From: Diprion similis
Taxonomy: Eukaryota > Arthropoda > Insecta > Hymenoptera > Diprionidae
Assembly: GCF_021155765.1 (NCBI RefSeq)
Contig: NC_060107.1
Location: 13,316,501 to 13,380,500, forward strand
DNA length: 64,000 bases
Reading direction: 5' to 3'
Below the pieces are notes generated by a model. It was not told where the DNA came from. It worked only from the letters and a program-made list of their open reading frames with translations, and did not search any database. The position numbers and the translations under genes are program-made. Shown in pieces: positions 51,105 to 62,504 of this stretch; the first letter of the stretch is position 1; every line of letters begins with the position of its first letter.

Positions 51105-51461
51105 TTAAGAGTGGACTTCGGTGAAATTTCGGTGATATCGATTTTTTTGTTTTTCAAATGACTGAAAAAAGGAGTGATCAAAAATTCCTATCAACAAAAT
51201 CAAGATTACGGTAATATGTGTGGTGAAAAAAAATGTCAATCTCCTGCGATAAAAGTACATAAGCAAGAAATTTTTGAGAGCGGTACGCTGGAAATTTTCT
51301 GCCAAAATACACTTTTATCGTGGGAGATTGAAATTTTTTTTCATCACTCATACGACCATAATCTAAATTTTATTGAGAGGAATTTTTGGTCACATCTTTT
51401 TTAGTCGTTTCAAAAATAAAAAACTCGATATCATCAAAATTTCACTATAATCCCCCCTTAA
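51105..51461. mobile_element. Foldback MITE bounded by TTAA
   Basis: From TTAAGAGTGGACTTCGGTGA at the left, the arms mirror TCACTATAATCCCCCCTTAA at the right, and pairing continues inwards for more than 100 bp (GATATCGA against TCGATATC, CGATAAAAGT against ACTTTTATCG). TTAA at both ends could be a target duplication, the signature of piggyBac-type elements, or part of the terminal repeat. It is non-coding and about 357 bp. Confidence 0.75.
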
Positions 51462-54400
51462 TAATCCATAATCTCTACTTAATTGATTGTAAATTTCATA
51501 ATAATAAGTCAACCGGAATTTGATTTGACGATATCACATTCGCGGTATGAAATTTCCGCCATGTAACCAAACATCGTACATAGTTCGAAATAGTACAATA
51601 CGTTCATTCATTATCCTGATGAATTGATTCGGCCGAATGCGCCAAACCATTTTCAACAATCACGTGAAGCTGTGTTCAATACGTATATTCCAGAAATCAT
51701 ATTATGATACTATCGTATTTGCCTGGAGATTGTTGCAACGTCATTCGAAAAATATAGCAAAGTCGAAATCAATGAAAAAAGCTTCCTGCTGCGGTGAATA
51801 TTGTAACATAATATTACACCGAGCCGTCGACACAATAATCAATAATCCACCCCGTGAATTGTAAAATTACGTCCATAGAACTGGGACGCGATATAAGCCG
51901 GAGTATAAACGTTTCGAAATTTGTTTTTTTAAGCAAGGGAACAAAATTTAGAGGTTAATTTTCAAGTCCTCGATGATATATGAGAAATTTTTTATTCATA
52001 TAATGTAGCTCAATCCACCAACTTTCGACTAGCTTATCACGGAAAAATTTCAATCTGACTCTACAGTCGAAAAAACAATATGAACTAATTTTTGTTTTGT
52101 TTTTGTTGCGATATAAAGTCTTATCTTTCCGAATATGAAATTTGTTTTGAGGTAAATCGTCAAGCAATATCGTAATTCGAGATCTTGAGCAGATTTGTAT
52201 CGATTTCATTGAAATTCTATTTTCACTCGATGCTAAAAAGAAGTTTTCATATTATCCGGAAAGATCAGGTTTGTTTGTTGAAAAAATCTACTAAACAATA
52301 TTTTGCCCGATAACAGAAAGTGCTGAGAATTTCCAAACGCACATTGAATTCGAAAACGTGATAAAAGTATAAGTGTCAACGTGTGTCTTGTAAAAAGTAA
52401 GACCTAACCTTAAAAATTGAAAAATTTTCACGTAACTTTATAGTGTACACAGTGTACACGATAGCATATCTAAATTGGAGTTCGATAAAAATTCTAACCC
52501 TAAAAAGCTCAGAATTCCCATCACAAAAAAATCCTATAAAAATATAAAAAAATGGATGTGAATGCGTAGCCAGTCATTGAAATCGGCTCGATCATTAATT
52601 TTTCCATCACACAGCCGTTCGTTGACATATTAAAGAGTAAAAAAAAAGTCCCAAATTAATTAGCTAATCCAAAAGAAATGTATCGGCATGGGAGAAGGTC
52701 ATCTGCTTTATATATAACGTATATTCGACAAAAAGCGAACGTTTGATTATAACTTGTAGGTAAAAGTCCATCTGCGTAGTCCCTGGCGATCTGGGCTTCG
52801 TTTTTTACCTGCACCGGTTATAAAAATTGAGATAATATTTCGCAACCAAACTACAAGCCGCCCTAATCAAAAAGGAAGGTATCGCTTTTGATTCTTTTGC
52901 AGTGCACTTTTACTAGAGATGATTGAGAGAAGTCTACGTAGCTTGAGCTCGTAGTGAACTTGTCTATCGATATATCAGCCAGCCAGCCCAAGTGCTTTTG
53001 CTGAGTGGTTCTGCTCCTTTTTCTTGAAAACAAGTGCAATCAATCGGAAAAGTAATTGGCGAAGGAAGGAATCGAAAGACGCCGCCGAGTGCTGATAAGT
53101 ACGAAGGATAAGAAAACCGATGCAGAAACAGCTAGCTGCTCGCTGTTCCAAAGGTTCCTGGAAGAGATTAGAGTTTAAATAGAGACGGTGATAATAAAAT
53201 AGGGCTAATCAAACTTATATCCACTAGTTGACTTTTTTCTGCTTGATTTAATCCTCTTTTTGTAATTCATTTACTGCGTCTTACCTGACAAAATCAATTC
53301 TTTCAATATCTTGATGAATCGTTCGATGCGTCGAAGTTAAGAAAAACTAATAATCTAAATTGCGATGCGAGTATATAAGGATGTAAAATGAACGAGATAC
53401 TCTACAATGGTCTACTTTTTATTGCTTACAATCTATAAAATATTATCTTTGATATGTGGACTCGATTTATAAAATAACTTACATTATACAAATATGCGTA
53501 TTTGATTATTGTTGTTAATTATTTTGTTTATTATTATTACATTTACTTCAAAATATCGTATCTATTTGGGTTAACCGCGCTTCCAATACCGCGAAGATTG
53601 GATGAGCTGTGAAGTAAAGTGGAAGAACCCAACGACTAATTGTAAGAATTGTAATAATATATATATATACATAACGTTGTACCGAAAAGGATAAAACATT
53701 TTGTATAATGTCACGTTAATAATTGATCATGATTGCCGTGGAGATAAATTATACGATCGCATTGATTGAAGATGATTTCAGCGTTAATATTAATGCTCCA
53801 GATGACTGCTAATAAAATCTTTACATATACCTACTAGGTACAATCTAAGAACGGACAAAAACCGATATTTTTTTAAGATAAATTGGGCCTTATATATAAA
53901 AACACCTGTTTTTGGCTAATTCTCTTGTTAAACAATATTCTTTGTAGTTGCGTTTTGTTCATTCATTCTTCTGCGCATTTTCTGGATACGATTATTATTC
54001 GTCGTCAAGTTTCTGGTCAATTTACCAATTGACACAATCGCATATCCGCATATCCAGACAGGAAAAGGTTTTCAGCTGCCCCTGAAAAATGTGGCAGCTC
54101 TCAACAGCGAACGACTTCCGTTTCACCCTCCTGGACACGTCGTCACGTACGCGTATACGTACGTAGGTATCAAGCCATGTAAATACTTGTAATGCGTCAG
54201 ACGTCGAAGTCGAGATCTTCACGAATGCAAGGCACACTTGTCGTTATGCCTGCATGCTAACGGCTAGACGTCGACGTAGCGTAGGTAAGAATTCGCACCG
54301 TTGAACGACTCTTAAACCGTCACACGTTGACCTTTCGCTCTGCGAACGAGCATCTCGCTCTGCATAAGAAGGAGAGTAAAAAATTCTTTTCTAGAAATGC

Positions 54401-54686
54401 GTTGCGTCGGCGTCGACGATTTAGCTCACGTCTCCTCATCAAAAAGTCATAACTCAGCCTCGCAGAGCTGTACCCGGTACTTTAATAAATTATCAAAATC
54501 GCTCCCCAAGGATCTATAATACCGACCCCACAACTCGGGTCAACAGACTTCTTCGCTGTATACTTTGGCAGGGGATATGCGAGTTAACAATTCACCGGAA
54601 CTAAAACTAACCCGAAGGAATGCGAAATGCAAACAGAGGTCTCGAAACTTGTACCTTTTCTCAAACTCCATAAAAATGATGCGCTG

Positions 54687-54950
54687 TTTTTTTTTTTTTT
54701 TTTTTTTTATGTAATCCTTATTACACCTTGCCAAAGTTGCAAAATTTTGGCGAAAAAAAAATTTACTTTGCGTAGATACATAATGTATATAGATACATGT
54801 ATTATAGGTCCAAAAATATTCTCTTAATTATCGAGTCACCACAGATTATTATTGTTACTATTATTACTATTATTATTAATTATTTATTATTACTTGTTTC
54901 TTGTGGTTTCATTTTTTTTTTTTTCGAGGACGAGGAGGAGGAGGAAAAGG
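54687..54950. repeat. Simple-sequence cluster (T-run, TTA, GAG)
   Basis: A run of more than 20 T is followed at about 54840-54895 by interrupted ATT/TTA units and at about 54926-54948 by GAG-rich units. Low complexity only. Confidence 0.8.
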
Positions 54951-55194
54951 AAATAATAAATTTTTTCCTGACAATAATCACTTCTTCGATGATTAACATT
55001 TACATTGGATTAGGTTTACGGTTTTATGGTAAAATTGTAATAAAGGATGACAAAAGAACAATCCACCTATAACATGATGGGATAGGATGAAAAGATTTCA
55101 GATTCACGGAAAAGAAGAATCTTGAAGGAGGATTATGAACAATCGAGGCAAACGCAGTGGAGATTTTATAAGGAAAGGCAACCATTGAACCAAA

Positions 55195-55200
55195 TTTATT
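55195..55200 (-). terminator. Polyadenylation signal of SBSPON-like gene 2
   Basis: AATAAA on the - strand lies 46 bases past the stop codon at 55246, a plausible very short 3' UTR. Confidence 0.5.
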
Positions 55201-55245
55201 CGGTCCGGATTCTTGCAGCTCGTTACGTAAGACACCGCTGCAGAT

Positions 55246-55457
55246 TTAAACGAAAATGAAATGGGGCTGAGGTTGGCACACCGAAGCGTCGCATTCCGGT
55301 CCTGTCTTCGATGTTCGGAGCCACTTACCGTGGCAATGTGCCGACGATAGCATGCTCCACCTGGTGATCATCGCCTCGGCGCCACCATCTCCTTCGCATC
55401 GCCAGTCCAAAACGCGTCTCAACGCCTGCGTTTGACATTGAACACATACGTGAGCAC
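55246..55457 (-). CDS. SBSPON-like gene 2 final exon: cysteine-rich C-terminus
   Basis: The acceptor TTCCAG precedes GAHVCVQCQTQALRRVLDWR. The exon includes RCEGDGG, RWSMLSSAHCHGKW and GPECDASVC and ends HFIFV, then TAA. It aligns over its whole length with exon 5 of gene 1, at roughly 60% identity. An ATG upstream in the same frame lies in the intron and is not the start. Confidence 0.94.
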
Positions 55458-58400
55458 CTGGAACAACGATTTCAAATCTAGTCAACATTCGGCTAACAGC
55501 AAAGAAATATTTACCTTAGCGTCTTTGGATAATCGGAACTCGATGTGTTATATAACGGATTACAAATGGTCTTAAGGTGCTTATAAGGAAGCGTTGTACA
55601 TACACCTCGAAAACGCGGGGAAGCAAAACTCCTATACCGCTCAAGCGATCAGAGTGAAACTTGGGCAATTAATGCCTTATTTTGGCAAAAAGTGGAGCGT
55701 CTTTTTAGTTTTTCAAAATTTTGAAAAAAAAATTTACAGATTTGTTACCACCCACAGAAATTGGCCAAATCTTCACAGTTGCACTGAATGGTTCGAACTA
55801 TCCGGTATGATGTCACTCGGCGGTGATGAAGCACACATTTTGAGCCCACTCCCATGAGATTTGATGATGAAATGACGAAATGGCAGCTGATCTGGTTATC
55901 GATTACGAAGTACACCAAAATCTCATTTTGGCAACATTTGTTACCGACCTTTCATGCATGCCGGTAATTTTTTACCGACATTACACGCATACATTACCGG
56001 CATGCGTGTAATGTCGGTAACAAATGTCGCCAAAATGAGATTTCGGTGTTCTTCGTAATCGAAAACCATATCAGCTGCCATTTCGTCATTTCACCATCAA
56101 ATCTCATGGGACTGGGCTCAAAATGTGTGTTTCATCACCGCCGAGTGGCATCATACCGTATAGGTCGATCCATTGAGTGCAACTGTGACAATTTGGCCAA
56201 TTTCTAAGAGTGGTAACAAATCTGTAAAATTTTTTTCAAAACTTTTGAAAAAGTCAAAAGTCGCTCCATTTTTTGCCAAAATAAGGCATTAACTGTCCAA
56301 GTTTCACTCTGATCGCTTGAGCGGTATAGGAGTTTTGCATCCCCGCGTTTTCGAGGTGTACAACGGGTCTTTATAAGCACCTTAATCAAGCTATAAAGGA
56401 GAAGAAACGGTGAAACCGTCGGCGCATGCGCAAAATAGTTCAACTCTATTGGTGGGCGAGATCGGACACGATAATATTTTAGCTGCGAGGCAGGGGAGCC
56501 AACTTAATCGCACGGGGCACGAGGTGTCAGCCTCTGCCGCGTCGAGTGACGAATTGATATTACGTCGTGCTAATAACTCGTAGCAATCATCAGTCATCAG
56601 GTAGTTAACAGCAAAGTTTGCCATGCCTTCTTCAAGCTCTATGTATACCATTTGGAATATGGTTAACCTAAAAAATGGGGATGGACCGGTTCTACAGAAA
56701 TCTATCCTAGAGGGCACAGCCCTGTAGAGAATGTTTAACCTGAAATGATAAACATAATCTTGTCTACGGAAATTTTATCCTGCAGAGTTGGATCCTATGG
56801 ATTTCGGCTCTAAAGAAAAATTATCTAAATAAGTTGACAAGTACTCGTCCGGAAACTGCATTCAAAGGATTCGCAGCACCTTTAAGGTTAGAATTAGTCA
56901 AGCTTAGTCGGAAACTACGACACATGATCCCTTGATAAGAACGCAGAAGCATAAAGTTAGGCTTCACCTTCTATCGAAGCGAAATCTGTAGAATTAATTT
57001 ATCATTTCAAGTTGAATGTTTTTTACAGGACCGCATTCTTTAGGACTTCTGCTCTGTAGGATAGGTTTCTATAGAAACGGAGGCATCTCAAATCTATTCG
57101 GACCTCTTACATAACCTTAATTTATCCGAGTGTCTGCATAATCCGTGTTTAACAGTTGAAGCTTGAGATCAGCGGTACGACACTTATGCTTTAATATAGG
57201 ACTCTTATTCGAGACTGTTAAAATCAACTCGATCAATGGAGAACTCATTCACAAATAAAACAAAATGAGAGATACTACGAATCAGAATCACAATAAAAAT
57301 AATGGTATATCTCCGCAATTGTTAATATAACGAAAGAGGTGTTTCAAATTTTTCCTTTTCCTTTTTTTTTTTTTTTTTAATTACGTAAAAAGTTATTGCA
57401 GTAATGTAGCGACTAACATATATTTGAAAAAGAAACACGAATTGACGCACAAATATTAATTATATTTATGACGATCATCAATGGTTTTAATTGATCAACA
57501 ACGTACCCTTCTGAAATGTGTACAAGAATATATTTCACGGAAAAAGGGTGTTTTATTTACTTTGTTCCGCTTTTTTGTTTTTTTACATTTTTCTCGTCCG
57601 TGGCATGAAATATACTTGGGTTGGAACACGGAGTGCTGATAGAGGCATGGTGGGGCGAGGAGGGGGGGGGGGGGGGGGGGGGGGCGATTGATGGAGACGT
57701 GTATTTCACGCATCGCCAGAGCTGGTTCTTCGCCTCGCGAAACATGCAAACAAAATTAGGCCTCCGCTTGTTTCACGTAGGAGGAAGGCACAGGGAATTC
57801 ACTTCGGCCTGTTTAAACGTAAGCTTAGAATCGCGAAAGAGAGTGAGTTTCCGAGCACTTGACAATTATTATTAATTTTCTTTTTTCTTTCTTTCTTTTT
57901 TATTTCAATTTACTTTTAACTTTATGTCACGACAATTCTCACCACGTTTTTACCAAACTCAAATATATCCATTATAGACTTTCGCGGATGATGTTTAAAA
58001 TTAATAATAATATAACTAACGAGTTTGATCGGAATTTGTTGGAATAAGGTAGGGAAAAGAAGAATTCCCCAAGTTCGATCCTTATATCGAGATTAATCTT
58101 GTGGCGTGAGTTTGATTAATTAAACTCGGGGAACATCTGGCAGCAAGATGAATTAATTTTTGAAATAATTCAAATCTCGTTGGCATAGCTTAGCTATTGT
58201 TAGTTCGGTAGAGAAAATCATTTCATATACAATATTCTACTTGAAAGATTACCTTGTCAAATAAGCCTGCGTATTTCACTAATTTTTGATTAATCGAGAG
58301 AAACAAATATTCTCTGGAAAGATGAAATAATTTCTTTCATTAGCTAAAAAAAAAAAATGGTTCGAATTTTTCACCAGTAATCTTTCAATTAATCATTAAC

Positions 58401-61162
58401 TGATGTGTAAATTATTTATATACTTATTTACATACATTATATTAAATTATATATAGGCATTAGGGTGTTCCCAAAAAAATGATTTTTTTTTTTTTCTTTT
58501 TTTTTCGTTAGTCAGCACGAAAATATCGTTCAGAATGACGGAAAAAAAATGCTGTAAAAGTCTGAGGAATTATGTAATTTTGCATTTCCCGTTTAAATAA
58601 CACAGTTCCACTATAAAATAATGGTTGAAAAATAAAAAATATATAATATTTTTCAAAGTTCATGTTATCTTATTTAATGAAAGATATAAATTTTTCCGAA
58701 ATTTCCGATTACTTAACGACAAAAAATAAGTTGTTGACGTAAACTATTGTATGAAAATTTATATTTTTATCGACTTTTGAACAAGTAGATTGACGAAAAA
58801 ATGGCAACAGACCTTTTTTGTAGATCGATCAATTTCCCCAAAAAATATGTATTGCTATATAATAATATTCCGAAAAGAAAAAAAAAAATTTTGCTGTGTT
58901 ATTTAAACGGGAAATAGAAAATCTCAAATTAGCACCGCTTAAATATTAATATTAAGAAGTGAAGCTTTTACAGAATTTTTGTTTTCGTCATCTTGAACGA
59001 TATTTTGACGCTAAGTAAGGGAAAAATAAATAGTCATTTGTTTTTGTCCCACCCTAATATGCATGGTAAATTACCTTCCGTTAGCCCAACGAGGCTCGTC
59101 TCCTTGTAGCAAGCTTTCGAAGCTTTAGTCACGGTAAACGTAACGCAGTATCTGAAAGAAATAATAAAAGTAGACATTAGCTTCATGATGAAATTCCGTG
59201 AAGGAATAATAATAAGAGTGTGAATAACTTTCGAGAAATACGAAACTCCAATTCGAGAACGCTGCCTCGGGTTTAACGTTATACACAGAAAAATGTTGCC
59301 ATACAATGGAAGAAAACTCAGAGGTATGTTCGAATAAAATTTCAATAACCAACCATTTGAAAAGTTTGTTTAATCAGTGGAAGGGAATACCTGCGAAGGC
59401 GAGGAAAGTTTCAATGAAAATTTCCGCCCGATAATTGTGTAATTCAAGAGTTTTGTACATAATTTGCGATATTAAGGTTGATTTCCAACAATCTTTGCGC
59501 AAAAATCGTCTCCGTTTGTCAAATTGTCTAGCTTTCCCGTAGTTATAAATAAATCGATTAAAATTCTACACGCTCGAGAATCCATGATAATTTAATACTT
59601 CGATAAAATACAAGCGAATTATTAACTGAAATTACAAAGATATATGTGAAGAACGGAATTGAGGCGTAAAAATATCTGTCCAATTTGTTTCAGCCCAGTG
59701 ACCCCAACCGTTCAGCGAGAAAGCATTTTAATAGCGTAGCGTCTCAACGGACTTTCCGGAATATCTGCACAAAGCGCCGGGTGCGAGAATTGCGACATCC
59801 GCATAATATAAGTATAGAAATTCAACATGAAAGGATAAGGATGTGTGCATTTTTACCCAGTCTTTAAACATTTCTTGAATTTATTAGACCCTTCCGCGTC
59901 CTCTGAAAGACGAATGAATCCATCTTAAAGAAATTTGCATTCAAAGTGCTAAAAATTCCTGTCAAATTCTGCGATCACCGATTTTCGAGAGAATGGAACG
60001 CGTCGTTATCCTTATATAAGACTTTCGACGGCATGGTAATCGAGTGTCAAGAATTGTATTAGATTTAATGACGCGGAAAAGCAAGTATTCGTATTTCGCG
60101 CCATTATGCTGCAGCGTGGTTAACCACATGAATGCAAACCCTCCTGAGAGTATCGATTTTACTCGAAACATAAACTCCGCCATCTATGCCTATGTATATG
60201 TATATAATACCTATATAACATTGGAACACAACTCTGTAGATGTGCCGACTTATTGAGCAAAATTAACGCTGAAGCACAAGATAAACTTCATGGATGATTT
60301 ACACACGCGATGAGATTATTCAAAGCAGCTGTTTAAAGATGAAGCACCCGAACCGTCTGAATGAAAATTTGTAAAAAGAGAAAAACTGTCTGAAAAAACT
60401 TCTGCAGTGTTATTTGCGATATTGCTCGTGATCAAGGATAAAGCAACACTTTTACTATTACTTTCATAGTCCTTGTCACTATGAACATTTTCCAGGTCAA
60501 ATAATTTCGTCAACATTTGCGCGTATCAAATTATTTGATAAAAATCAAAGATTTTGTCGTAATGTATAAAACACTTGGACGTTTTTGATTTATATGCCAT
60601 GTTTTCATTAAAAATATTATGTTTCCAGGTTCTTGCTTCAGATAACTCAATAAAAGCGAATGATCTTCTCCAAGTATTGCTTCTTCTTCTTGATAGGAGA
60701 GTATAAAAGAATTTATTTAACATATTTGTTTAAAATAGTGACTGCTAATTACTAGGAGTTACATATTCCATAATGATATGCAGTCGCGAACGACTTTTGT
60801 ACAAGAATCTTTCAAACCCATATATTGTTGTCATAATTAATCCAAGTATTATACTTTATAGAGAAAATCTGATTTTGAATTGTTGATGTGCAAAAAATAA
60901 ATAAAAATGAAAAATTATATATTATAATATAATATGTTAAACAGTTTTTTCTCGTTTCCGAATTGTTTATCCAGACGATGAAGCCCATTGATCCTTAATT
61001 CGAAATCAGAATTTTCCGTTTCTGTATTGACATTCACTTACTCCTTCGAGGCGTCATGCTCCGGGTCATCTTGATAACGGAGACGAAGGTTGCTGCGGAT
61101 GTCGTTGCTGTCATTAACATGGCGTGTTTCGCTGAGCTCAGCAGGCAGGAGAAGGGCGACCT
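55246..61162 (-). CDS. SBSPON-like protein, gene 2, C-terminal half (5' exons outside window)
   Basis: Three - strand exons (61162-61042, 59151-59075, 55457-55246) join in frame through GT-AG introns and end at a TAA at 55248-55246, giving at least 135 C-terminal residues. They correspond one-to-one to exons 3, 4 and 5 of the SBSPON-like gene at 3837-13610, with the same phases. The C-terminal domain keeps CVQCQ, RCEGDG, SSAHCHGKW and FIFV. No signal-peptide, somatomedin-B or TSP1 exon is visible between 61163 and 64000, so they are probably further upstream. All visible exons are intact, so it looks like a functional paralogue. It is convergent with the first copy, about 42 kb from that gene's end. 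Predicted secreted, function unknown. Confidence 0.92.
55576..56381. mobile_element. 806-bp near-perfect palindromic (foldback) element, TTAA-flanked
   Basis: The whole element is one long inverted repeat: GGTGCTTATAAGGAAGCGTT at the left mirrors GGTCTTTATAAGCACC at the right, and both arms of about 390 bp run to a central CATTACCGGCATG. TTAA occurs immediately outside both ends (55572-55575 and 56382-56385). Its transcript would form a long double-stranded hairpin. It has no coding frame of its own. A truncated relative is at 48359-48867. The superfamily is uncertain. Confidence 0.9.
57662..57684 (+). repeat. Run of 23 G
   Basis: A homopolymer G run lies in the large intron of SBSPON-like gene 2, preceded by further G-rich sequence. 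It reads as a C run in the direction of that gene. Its exact length may be unreliable because such runs are error-prone. Confidence 0.85.
58461..59056. mobile_element. hAT-like foldback MITE next to a splice donor
   Basis: The termini TAGGGTGTTCCCAAAAAAAT and ATTTGTTTTTGTCCCACCCT then A are inverted repeats. The arms extend inwards (GAAAATATCGTTCAGAATGA against TCATCTTGAACGATATTTTG; TGCTGTAAAAG against CTTTTACAGAA). The 8 bases outside are ATAGGCAT (58453-58460) and ATATGCAT (59057-59064), which match at 7 of 8 positions, fitting a decayed hAT target duplication. The element is 596 bp and non-coding. Its right edge is 18 bases from the exon 59075-59151. Confidence 0.82.
59075..59151 (-). CDS. 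SBSPON-like gene 2 penultimate exon: YCVTF segment
   Basis: The 77-nt exon encodes YCVTFTVTKASKACYKETSL then VGLTE, between acceptor CTTTCAG and donor GTAATT. Its length and phase are identical to the 10147-10223 exon of gene 1. Confidence 0.94.
59152..61041 (-). other. Intron between visible exons of SBSPON-like gene 2 (1.9 kb)
   Basis: The donor GTAAGT is at 61041-61036 and the acceptor is at 59152-59154. The contents are AT-rich with no recognised element or exon. Confidence 0.75.
61042..61162 (-). CDS. SBSPON-like gene 2 linker exon (first visible)
   Basis: The acceptor GTTCGCAG precedes EVALLLPAELSETRHVNDSN, and the exon ends ...DPEHDASKE before donor GTAAGT. EVALL plus the polar tail matches exon 3 of gene 1. 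At 121 nt it is 48 nt (16 codons) longer than the 73-nt gene 1 exon, with the frame preserved. Confidence 0.87.
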
Positions 61163-62268
61163 CTGCGAACAGAAAAGAAAACGGAGTTTCAATCCAGTAA
61201 TACATCGAAGGCTGTAGTTTTCCAAACCCAGGAACTCGGACGATTTAAATTATCAGAAAACTGAAGTCATCTTCTTGTTTATGGCTATCAAGGCTGGGAT
61301 CATCTTAGCATATCTTGACGCATCGGGTATATATTTCAAGGTACTCGACTGGGTAAACGTAATTAAAACTTTTCCTTCGGAAAATTGTGTTACTCCCCAA
61401 GACTTTTTATCTCTCCAATTTCAGGCAAAACAGTGAAACTTTCCTCCGATTGAGTTTTGTTCAGAAATAATTTTAATTTCATGATATATTATCCACAACC
61501 TGTTCATTTCAGCAAGACCATAATATTCTATACATATAAGAAAAAGACAGAGAAACAGAATATACATCCCTTGTAAAAGCTACAATCTAGATTCATTGAA
61601 ATATCGGATCTTGTAACAAACAACTCTTGGGACTGCGAAGATACCTCGTACGAGGACAGAATTCCGGAACACGAAGTAGTCTGGTGTTTTACCGCTCTTT
61701 TTGCAGACTACAGCGTCACGAACAAATTCCTTGAGAAGATTCTCGCAACTCTGAACCTCCGCACGAATGACTATAGAGTTCACAGCGATTACTCGACCAA
61801 GTCGTCAGGGAGAGCATTTTTCGAAGAGAAACGATGTTATTTTATTTCTTCGTTCCCAGCTCATCTCGCCTCAAATGTAAGGAAAAAAATTCGAAAGCTA
61901 GACGTCTCGGTTTTAATCCCCTTGATATCGGGTATTCATTATACGTATAAATGTGATCGAGTGATTACGTCCTTCACAAGTAGTACAGAAGGGTTTGAAT
62001 CTACATAAACACCGATTTTAAAACCAACGAAAAGTACCAAAACTTCCTACTTCTGTCCAATACCTGTTTAACGTCGGATTTTATCCATAAACTGTGTAAT
62101 TGAAGAGATGAACAAACAAATAAAAAAGTTAATGATTTCATAAAAGTGGTTAAAAATGGTACACGCAGTAACCACAAATAATACATCTACCGGATTCGTT
62201 CACTGAAACGAGGTATCTTTTCTTTTATTTATCGCTTTGCCAGTAGAACACTGATAAATGCGTTACAC

Positions 62269-62433
62269 AGGGACCCCTAATTATAGGCAAATCAGGACAC
62301 AAGTCAACACGGAGCAGCTCCGAGCGAGTTTCGCCGCGCCGGGGCGACGGTGCATCAGTCACGTGCTAACAAAACAGCATCGGAGCTGTTCTGAGCGAAA
62401 TTGTACGCTGGTTGCCTATAATTAGGAGTCCCT
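62269..62433. mobile_element. Inverted-repeat element with AGGGACYCCTAATTATAGGC ends
   Basis: AGGGACCCCTAATTATAGGC at the left is mirrored by GCCTATAATTAGGAGTCCCT at the right, with one mismatch. A second inner pair is GGAGCAGCTCCGAGCGA against TCGGAGCTGTTCTGAGCGA. It is non-coding. A partial copy lies at 43225-43332, where similarity continues beyond these ends, so the true element may be larger. Confidence 0.75.
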
Positions 62434-62504
62434 ATAGGACGAGTTACAGAAATAAGCCAGTACTATATCAGTTCTGAGAAGTATTCAATGAATAAGTAAT
62501 AAAT

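Larger units (their letters stand above)
46366..55190. other. Gene-poor region IV
   Basis: No supported gene. It contains a truncated copy of the 55576 palindrome (48359-48867), a TTAA-flanked foldback (51105-51461), two similar stretches near 47069-47185 and 49885-50000 (both with a GCAAAGAAxGTGGAATAAGT block) and simple sequence around 54687-54950 (T-run, TTA and GAG repeats). No open frame shows a domain. Confidence 0.55.
55458..59074 (-). other. Large intron of SBSPON-like gene 2 (3.6 kb)
   Basis: It contains the 806-bp palindrome (55576-56381), a run of 23 G (57662-57684) and the hAT-like foldback element (58461-59056). Mobile elements make up about 1.4 kb of it. No exon was recognised inside. 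Confidence 0.75.

Noticed and set aside
61580..62010. Stop-free stretch of about 140 codons on the + strand without an early ATG
   Set aside because: It shows no recognisable domain or codon bias, the opposite strand is also open, and the length is within chance expectation.
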